Of a stretch of 21,161 nt of DNA, positions 1 through 9,400 are shown piece by piece. Every line of letters begins with the position of its first letter. The stretch's first letter is position 1. Origin of the DNA: Pilimelia columellifera (GTDB taxonomy: Bacteria > Actinomycetota > Actinomycetes > Mycobacteriales > Micromonosporaceae). A program made the position numbers and the translations under genes. Under the pieces are notes generated by a model. It had not been told where the DNA came from and ran no database searches. It worked only from the letters and a program-made list of their open reading frames with translations. The stretch covers positions 1-21,161 of the forward strand of contig NZ_BAAARY010000026.1 in NCBI RefSeq assembly GCF_039532605.1, given 5' to 3'.

Positions 1-415
1 GCATAGACCAACCATCCGCAGCCACGTGATGCACCACCACCACCAACACAAACTCCCGCTCACCGACCACCAACAACCGCACCAACAACGGCAGCTCACG
101 GAGCAGGTCGAATTCGTGCCGGGCGAGAGCCTCGAATGCTTTGTCGACCCCGTCGGGCGCAACCAGGGTCGGGCTCAGACCCGGCACGGCTACGTCGGCC
201 GGAACGATGACCTGGTACGGCCCGTCGGTCCCCTCGGCCAGCAGAGTGCGTAGTGGTTCATGGCGGTCGGCGACATCACGGAAGGCCGCCAGGAGCGCGT
301 CCTGGTCCAGATTGCCGTTGAGCCGCAGGGCAGCGCAGATGTTGTCGGCGCTGCTCGGTCCGTTCAAGTGCTGGATGAACCACAGCCGTTGCTGTGCATA
401 GGACAGAGGCAGCTG
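1..415 (-). other. Module 4 condensation domain, N-terminal part only
   Basis: After the third carrier domain, a further condensation domain begins (LPLSYAQQRLWFIQHL) and reaches the active-site motif VHHVAADGWSM, whose last codon is at 2-4. The domain is cut by the left window edge. Its motif style is again LCL. It shows that the assembly line continues to at least a fourth residue. Confidence 0.93.
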
Positions 416-3400
416 CGTGGGACGGGTGGTGACCCGCTCGACGGCGGGCCGGCCAGCCCCGGCACCGCGAAGCGCCGCCGCAAGCGCGGCGACAGTTGGC
501 GTTTCGAAGACCTGCCGGATGGAGAGCTCCGCATCCAAGGTGCTGCGGATGCGACTCACGAGCTGATTGGCCAGTAGCGAGTGTCCCCCGAGAGCGAAGA
601 AGCTCTCGTTGATGCCGACCGCGGCCACCCCGAGCACATCGGCGAACAGCTCGCAGAGAATGGCCTCCTGCGGGCTGCGCGGCGGACGGCCTTCGCGGTC
701 GGTGCGGTAGCTCGGGTCGGGCAGTGCACCCTGGTCGAGCTTGCCGTGCGTGGTACGCGGCAGCGTGTCCAACAGCACCACAGCGGCCGGCACCATGTGG
801 GAAGGCAGATGCTGCTCCGCGTACTCGCGCAGCGCGTCGGCGTTCGGCGAGTCCTCGCCCGCCACCACGTACGCGACCAGCCGCCGGTCCCCTGAAGCAT
901 CTTGTCGCGCGACCACCGCAACCTCGGCCACCTGCGCGTGGGCGCGGAGCGTCGACTCGATCTCGCCGAGCTCGACCCTGAATCCGCGAATCTTCACCTG
1001 CGAGTCGGCACGGCCGAGGTACTCCAGCCCGCCGTCAGCGGTCCACCGGCCAACATCGCCCGAACGGTAGAGGCGACTGCCGGGCGCACCGTACGGGTCG
1101 GCGACGAACCGCTCGGCGGTCAGTGCCGGCCGGTTCAGATAACCCCGCGCCAGTCCGTAGCCGCCGACGTAGATCTCACCGCTGACGCCCGGCGGTGTCG
1201 GCTGGAACCGCTCGTCCAGTACTCGGACGCTGAGATCCGTGAGCGGACGGCCGATCAGGCTCCGCGCCCGGGCGTCCTCGGCCAGGGCCGGCGCGACGGG
1301 TAGGTGGGTCACGTGAACCGTGGTTTCGGTGATCCCGTACATATTCACCAGCCTGGGCCCGTCCGGGTGACGGTCCAGCCAGGAGCGCAGGCGGCCGAGG
1401 TCAAGCGCCTCGCCGCCGAACACGACGTAGCGTAGGTCCAGCCGCAGGGGCGGCTGATCGCCTTCGTTCTCCGCGTCCACCCGCATCAACTCCGCGAACG
1501 CGGTGGGTGTCTGGTTGAGGACGGTCACCCGTTCCCGCGCCAACAACCGGCGGAACGCCGCTGGGTCGCGCGTTTCGTCGTGTGACACGACGACAAGACG
1601 ACCCCCGTACCGCAGGGCGCCCCACAGTTCCCACACGGAGAAGTCGAACGCGTAGGAGTGGAACAGTGTCCAGACGTCCCGAGGTCCGAACGCGAACAGC
1701 CCGTCAGTCACCGTGAACAGCCGGTCGACGTTGGCATGGCTGACCAGAACGCCCTTCGGGCGGCCCGTCGACCCCGACGTGTAGATCACATACGCCGGGT
1801 GCGCCGGCCGCAGCGGTCGAACCCGCTCCCCGTCGCCGACGACAGTGGTGGGGAAGCGGTCCGCTTCCGCGTCGTCGAGGACGATAACCGGGGCACCGGT
1901 CGGCGGGATCAGGCCCGCGGTAGCGGCGGTGGTAACAACCAGCGCCGGCCGCCCATCCTCGACGATGAGGCGAATGCGTTCGGCCGGATAGTCCGGATCC
2001 ACCGGTACATAGGCGCCGCCTGCCTTGAGGACGGCCAGCAGCGCGACGACCAGTTCAGCCGAGCGCGGTACCGCCAGGGCAACCAGCGACTCGGGACCGA
2101 CGCCGTGGCCGATCAGCAGCCTGGCGAGCTGGTTCGAGCGGGCGTCGAGCTCGGCGTAGGTGACCTCGACGGTGCCGTCGCTGACCGCCACCGCGTTCGG
2201 CAGGGCGCCGGCCTGCGCGGTGAACGCGTCCACCAGCGTGCCGGCGGCGGACTCGGATTCCGTCGCGTTTCCCCACTGGAGCACCCGGGACCGTTCGACG
2301 GCACCAAGGATGTCGAAGTCGGCGACCCGGCGCTCGGTGTCCTGCGCCACGGCGGACAACACCCGGGTCAGGGCCGACACCATCCGCCGAGCCGTGGCCT
2401 CGTCGTAGAGATCAGTGCTGAACAGCAGCGCACCCTGCAGGCCGTCGGGCCCGCCGGTGTCGCTCCGGCGCTCGCGCACGCCGAACAGCAGGTCGAACTT
2501 GGCCGCGCCCGTGCCGACCTCGTGCGGGCGTACATCCAGACCCATTGACTGCCCGACCTGCGCGGCGGCGACGTCCTGGTCGGAGTTGTCGAAGGCCAGC
2601 GCAACCTGGAAGAGGGGGTGGCGGAACATCGAACGCATGGGGCTGAGCACCTCCACCAGGCGCTCGAAGGGAAGGTCCTGGCTGCTGTAGGCGGCCAGGT
2701 CCGTCTCTCTGACGCGCTCCAGCAGTTCGGTGAAGGTGGGATTGCCGGAGAGGTCGGTACGCAGTACGAGGGTGTTGACGAAGAACCCGATGAGGTCATC
2801 GGTCCCGGAGTCGACCCGCCCGGCGATGGGCGAGCCAACGGCAATATCCGAGCCGGCACCCAGCCGATGCAGCACGGTGACGAGCGCGGCCTGAACGACC
2901 ATGAACAGCGTGGCATGGTGCGCGCGGGCCAGGTCCCGCAGTGCCGCGTGTACGTTCGCGGACAGTTCGAATGTGATCCGCTCGCCCCGGTACGTGGAGA
3001 CTGCCGGCCGCGGTCGGTCGGTGGGCAGGTCGAGTTCCTCCGGCAGTCCGGCCAGGGCGCCCCGCCAGAACGCGAGCTGGGTACTGAGCGGCGAATCGGG
3101 CTGCGACTCATCGCCGAGCACCTCTCGCTGCCACAGTGTGTAGTCGCCGTACTGCACGGGCAGTGGCGCCAGCGCGGGAGCACCGTGCACGCGATGCGCG
3201 TACGCGGACCCCACATCCCGGGCGAGCAGCGGAACGGACCAGCCGTCCGCGGCGATGTGGTGCATGAGGAGCAGTAGGACGTGCCGCTGGGGCGCCACCT
3301 GGAACAGCCGCGCCGCGATGGGTATCTCGGTGGCCAGGTCGAAGCGGTGCCGACTCGCCTCGGCGAGGCGGCAGGGCAGCTCCTCCTCTGTGGTGACCTC

Positions 3401-6400
3401 GAGCGTGACCTGCAGTTGCGCGTCCGCCGGATCGAGGATGTGCTGGTACGGTCCCTCGCCGTCCTCCGGGAAGACGGTGCGCAGTGACTCGTGCCGGGCG
3501 ACTACGTCCGCGAGAGCGGCGGCCAACGCTGTCCGGTCTATGCCGCCGGTCAAGTCCAGCGCAAGGGGCATGTTGTAGGCGCTCGTGTCCTGGTCAAGTC
3601 GCTGCAGGAACCACAGCCGGCGCTGGGCGAAGGACATCGGCAGCCGCGCCGTACGGTCCATCGGCGCCAACTTTGACCGGACGCCACCACTGCGACGCGC
3701 CACGGCGCCCGCCAGCCCGGCCGGGGTCGGCGTCTGGAACAGCTGGCGGATGGTGATTTCGGCGTGGAACATCGCCCGCACCCGGGAGGCGAGGCTCGTC
3801 CCGAGGAGGGAGTGTCCGCCCAGCTCGAAGAAGTTGTCGTCCGGCCCCACCTCGGGCACCCCCAGCACCTCAGCGAACAGGCTGCAGAGGATTTCCTCGG
3901 AGGCAGTGGCCGCCGCTCGGCTGCCGGCGGCGCGGTGCTCCGGCGCCGGCAATGCCCGCCGGTCAACCTTGCCGCTCACCGTGAGCGGTAGAGCATCCAG
4001 CGCGACGAACGCGCTGGGGATCATGTGCTCGGGCAACACCTCGGCCAGCTGGGTGCGCAGCGCCGCCGGCCCCGGCAGGGCCGAACCGCCGACGACGTAG
4101 GCGACGAGGCGCTTGTCGCCGGGGCGGTCCTCGCGCAGCAGCACGATCGCCTGTCGCACCGCGCGCTGGGTGGTCAGGGCGGCCTCGATCTCGCCCAGTT
4201 CGATCCGGAAGCCGCGGAGTTTCACCTGACTGTCCACCCGGCCCAGGAATTCCAGATCACCGCTGCGGTGCCAGCGCACGCAGTCGCCGGTGCGGTAGAG
4301 CCGGGTGCCGGACGGACCGAAAGGATTGGCGACGAACCGCTCGGCGGTCAGGCCGGCCTGACCCAGGTAGCCGCGGGCGAGACCGGCTCCCGCCACGTAA
4401 AGCTCGCCCGGCGCTCCGACCGGGGCAGGCCGTAGCCGATCGTCAAGCACGTAGACCCGGGTATTCAGGGATGGCCGTCCGATGAGCACCGCGCCGGAAG
4501 TATCCGGCCGGCATCGCCAGCTGGTGGCGTCGACCGTGGTTTCGCTCGGGCCGTAGGCGTTGTACATGACCCGCCCCGCCGCCCAGTCGCCGATCAGGTC
4601 AGGGGTGGACGCCTCGCCCGCCACCACGACGGTGAGGTCGGATGGCACATCGGCCGGCGACATCGCGGCCAGTGCCGCCGGCGGCAGGGTCGCATGCGTG
4701 ATCCGGCGGGCGGTGAGGAACTGCGCGAGCGGCTTGCCAGGGGCGCGCTCATCGACGGTGGGCACCACGAGGGTGGCACCGGAGAGTAGTGCCATACAGA
4801 TCTCGGACACCGAGGCGTCGAACCCGATGGAGGCGAACTGAAGCACGCGACTTTCGGGGCCGACCCCGAAGGTGGGCACCTGGGTGGCGACCAGGCTGGC
4901 GAGTCCGGCATGGGTCACCACCACGCCCTTGGGCCGGCCAGTCGAGCCGGAGGTGTAGATGACGTACGCCGGATGCTGTGGCTGCAGCGTGGCAGCGCCA
5001 CTTTCCGGCCCCGCCGGAGCGGAACCGGCAGGCGGCAGCGGCTCGTCGATGCAGACGACGGTCCCGTTGTGGGCCGGCAGCCCGGTCGCCGTGGCGCGAT
5101 CCGTCAGCACCGCCATCGGCCGGGCGTCCGCCAGGACGGTACGGATGCGGCTGGCGGGATAGTCGAGGTCAATCGGCAGGTAAGCGCCACCTGCCTTGCC
5201 AACGGCCAGAACGGCGGCGATCAGGTCGAGCGAACGGGGCAGGGCGATGGCGACCACAGTCTCCGGCCCCACCCCGGCATGTCGCAGGCGCCGCGCCAGT
5301 TCACCGGCGCGCTCATCCAGCTCGGCGTAGGTGAGGGTGGCGTCGCCGAACTCGGTCGCCGGACGGTCCGGGGTCCGGCGTACCTGCTGTTGGAACAGCA
5401 GCGGGAGGGTGGCCTGCGGCACGTCCGCGCCGGTGGCGTTCCAGTCGTGTAGGAGCTGTTCGTATTCACTGCTCTCGGAGATCGCCAGCTCGTGGAGTCG
5501 TCGGTCCGGGGCTGCGGTCACCTGCCGCAGCAGGTGCTCCAGCCGGTCGATCAAGGAGAGCGCCGTTTCGGCGTCGAAAAGATCCGTCGCGTATCGCACT
5601 CCGCCCGTGATGCCACACGCACGACCGTCCGGTGTGAACTGCTCGCCCAGGTCGATAGAGAGATCGAACTCGGCGCCGCCAGTGTCGGTATCGAGCAGCT
5701 CCACACCCAGGCCGGTGAGTTCGCCGATCGTTCGCAGTCCGTCGTGCTGGAACGTGTTCTGGTAACTCAGCATGGTCTGGAACAACGGATGCCTCGCGGC
5801 CGAGCGCTGTGGGCGCAGCTCGTCCACCAGACGCTCGAACGGGATGTCCTGGTGGGCGTTTGCCTGCAGATCAGCCTCACGCACCCGGACCAGCAGCTCG
5901 GAGAACGTGGGATCGCCGGAGGTGTCGGTGCGCAGCACGACTGTGTTCACGAAGACCCCTACCAGGTCCTCCAGTCGACTGTCGACGCGTCCGGCGACCG
6001 GCGATCCGATGGGAATGTCGGTACCGGCGCCCATGCGGCTCAATAGCGTCGCCAACGCCGCCTGTAGGACCATGAAGACGCTGGTGCGGCTGGCCCGAGC
6101 CAGCCTGTCGACGGCGGCGTGCACCTCGGCGGGGAGGCCGACCTCGAGGCGTTGTCCCCTGCGGGTGGCCACCGACGGTCGGGGCCGGTCGGCGGGCAGC
6201 GTCAGCTCGTCGGGCAGGTCGGCCAGCGCCTCCCGCCAGAACTCCAACTGCCGGGCGAGGGGGCTTTCCGGGTCGTCGGCGGCCCCGAGCGTCTGTCGCT
6301 GCCAGAGCGTGTAGTCCGCGTACTGGACAGGCAGTGGCTGCCAGCCGGGCGCTATGCCGTCGCGGCGCGCGGCGTAGGCCACGGCGAGGTCGTTGACGAG

Positions 6401-9400
6401 CCGTTCCATGGACCAGCCGTCGCCGGCGACATGGTGCACGAGCAGCAGGAGCACGTGGCGCTGCGGGGCCAGCTGGAAAAGTTCCGCCCGCAGTGGCAGG
6501 TCCCGGGAGAGGTCGTACCGATACCGCACGGCCTGGGCCAGCTGGTCGTCCAGAACGGCTTCGTCGACGGTCCGCGAAGGCAGCTCCACGTGGGCATCCT
6601 CGGGTGCCCGGATCACCTGGTGCAGCGTCCCGTCGTGCTCGACCAGGACCGTCCGCAGCGCCTCGTGGCGGTCGAGTACGTCGCCCAGCGCCTGTCTGAG
6701 CGCGTCCTGGTCCAGGTCGCCGGTCAGCCGCAGCGCGGCCGGAATGTTGTAGGTGGCGTTGCCGCCGTCTACCCGGTCCAGGTACCACCAGCGGTGCTGG
6801 GCGAACGAGGCCGGCAACTGCTCAGGGCGTTCGGCCGGCGCGCACGGGGCGAAGGCGCGGTCGCCCTGGGTGACCACTGCGGCCACCTCGGCGACCGTCG
6901 GCGTGTCGAAGAGCTGGCGGATCGACAGCTCGACGCCGAAGGTGTCGCGTACCCGGCCTACCAGCCGGGTGGCGAGCAGCGAGTGTCCGCCAAGCCGAAA
7001 AAAGTCGTCGTGAACGCCGACCCGGTCGAGATGGAGTACCTCACCGAAGAGGCCCGCCAGGATGTCCTCTGTGGCGGTCAGCGGAGCCCGGTCTACCTGC
7101 TTCGGACCGTAGTGAGGGACGGGCAGCGCCCGTCGGTTGACCTTGCCGTTGGCGGTCAGCGGGATGCGATCGACGACCACGATGGCCGCAGGCACCATGT
7201 ACTCGGGCAAGCTCCGGGCCAGCGCCTCCCGCAACGCCGCCGGTGCCGGTTCAGCCGCGGGGGCGGCGGTGACGTAGCCGACGAGACGCCGGTCACCCGG
7301 CTGGTCCTCGCGAAGCACCACGACGGCCTGGGCCACCTCGGGCCGGGTCAGCAGCGCAGCGGCGACTTCGCCCGGCTCGATGCGATGCCCGCGGACCTTC
7401 ACCTGTTCGTCCGCCCGGCCGGCGAATTCAAGCAGACCATCAACCCACTGGGCGAGGTCTCCGGTCCGGTACATTCTCGCGCCGGGCGGTCCGTAGGGAT
7501 CGGCGACGAATCGCTCTGCGGTGAGACCCGGGCGCCCGTGGTAGCCGCGGGCCAGTACGGACCCGGCGATATAGAGCTCGCCTGGTACGCCCTCGGGCAG
7601 CGGATGCAGGCCGGCGTCCAGCACGTAGGCGCGGGTGTTGGCGAACGGGCGACCGACCGGAACCGGCCCGTCGCCGATCCGTTGGCCCGGCTCGATGCGG
7701 AAGTCGAGGCAGTTGACGGTGGCCTCAGTCGGCCCGTACGCGTTGATGACGACCGCGTCGGGGTGGCGCTCCCGCCAGCCGCTGAGCGCGTGTCCGTGCA
7801 GCGCCTCGCCGCCGAGCACAAGGCAGCCGGTGGGGGAGGCCTCGTCCGGTAGGGCGTCGAGCAGTTCGAGGTGGCTCGGCGTGAACTTGGCGAAGCTGAC
7901 CGGACCGGTGGCGCCGACGCTCTCCTCGGTGAGGTCGCCGATCCGTACGCATCCGCCGCTGACCAGCGGGGTGAACAGCGCCGTAACGGTGAGGTCGAAG
8001 GAGATGGGCGAGTGAAGCAGGGAGCTGCCCGCCGCCGCTGGGTACGCGTCCCGGCCACGTTGGAGGTAGCCGCTGAGTGAGCGGTGCTGCACGATCACGC
8101 CCTTGGGGCGGCCGGTGGAGCCCGAGGTGAAGATGAGGTATGCGGGTTGATCGGAGCGCAGTGGGGCGCCGCGGGTCGCATCGGTGACGGGGGCGGTCGC
8201 CACCGCGTCGATCAGCGGTCGGACCGTCGGGTCGTCGAGCGCAATGACGGACGTGCCGGCGAACAGTGGGGCCGAGTCGCTGGTGGTGATGGCCAGAATG
8301 GGCCGCGCATCGTCCACCATGACTGCGGCGCGGTCTGCTGGCAGGGCGGGATCGATCGGCAGGTAGGCGGCGCCTGATTTGAGTACTGCGAGGAGCGCCA
8401 CGACCATGTCCACGGACCGCGGGAGCGCCACCGCCACGTAGCGCTCCGCGCCGGCGCCGCGGTCGATCAGGTACCGCGCCAAATGGTTGGCGCGGGCCTC
8501 CAGCGCGGCGTAAGTCAGTTCTCGGTCCTGGTCGGCCACTGCGGCCCGGTCTGGCGTGGCTTGGGCCTGCGCAGTTACCAGATCGGGCAGGGTCTCGGGC
8601 GTCACCGGTGTGAGCGGGCCGGTGCCGGCCGCCAGCAGCGCCGATCGGGCGACCTGGCTCTGCACCGCGCTGCGGCCGACCGGGCGGTGCACGTCAGTGA
8701 GGAGTTCGCGAAGCAGGCAGAGGAAGCCGTCGCGGTGTCGGCCAGCAGCTTCCGGCGCGTATCGCCCGGGGTTGGCGTCCATGTCGAGCCGGATACCGCT
8801 TGCCGCGTCCGCAGTGCCGTACACGTGCAGGGAGAGATCCTTGATGCGGCCTGTGGACAGCTGCCGAGGGACCACGCGATGTTCAGCGAAGTGGACCGTC
8901 TGGTCAAAGGTGACCAGGTTGATCACTGGTCCGGTGACGGCCAGATCGCCCGCCCGGCCGAGGGCCGCGTGCAGGTCTTCACCCCGGAACCTCTGATGCC
9001 GGATCGCGCCACCCAGCGCGACACCGGTCTGCCGGACGAGGGCGCTGAAGGGCTCGGCGAGTGTGCTGGTCAGCCGCAGTGGGACTTCGTTGGAGACCAT
9101 TGCGGGCGTGTCCAGTGCCGCGGAGCTGCGGGCAGATACCGGAAGTCCCAGCACCACGTCATCGGTGGCCGTGATGCGTTGCACGTAGGCAGCGAAGGCG
9201 GCAACGAGGACGATGGTCCACCGGCTCCCGCACGCCTGGGCCGCGTCCTGCAGACGACCAACGTCATCCTGGTCGAGCCAGATCGTCTCCCGAAGCTCGC
9301 TTTGTCCGGGCGCCGCGGCACCGCCTGCGAGCTGCGTCGGCTCCTGGACGTCCGCCACCGCGTCGATCCAGTACGCCCGATCCCGCTCGTACCGGGGCGA

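Noticed and set aside
5877..6788. A 303-codon minus-strand frame
   Set aside because: It overlaps the module 2 condensation domain in another frame and reads as Arg/Pro/Ala-rich noise.
6119..7852. A 577-codon open frame on the plus strand, and similar long frames across 1-9610
   Set aside because: They lie opposite the NRPS, whose core motifs are unambiguous in a single minus-strand frame. The plus-strand translations are rich in Arg, Gly, Gln and Val with no family motif, as expected for shadows in GC-rich DNA.
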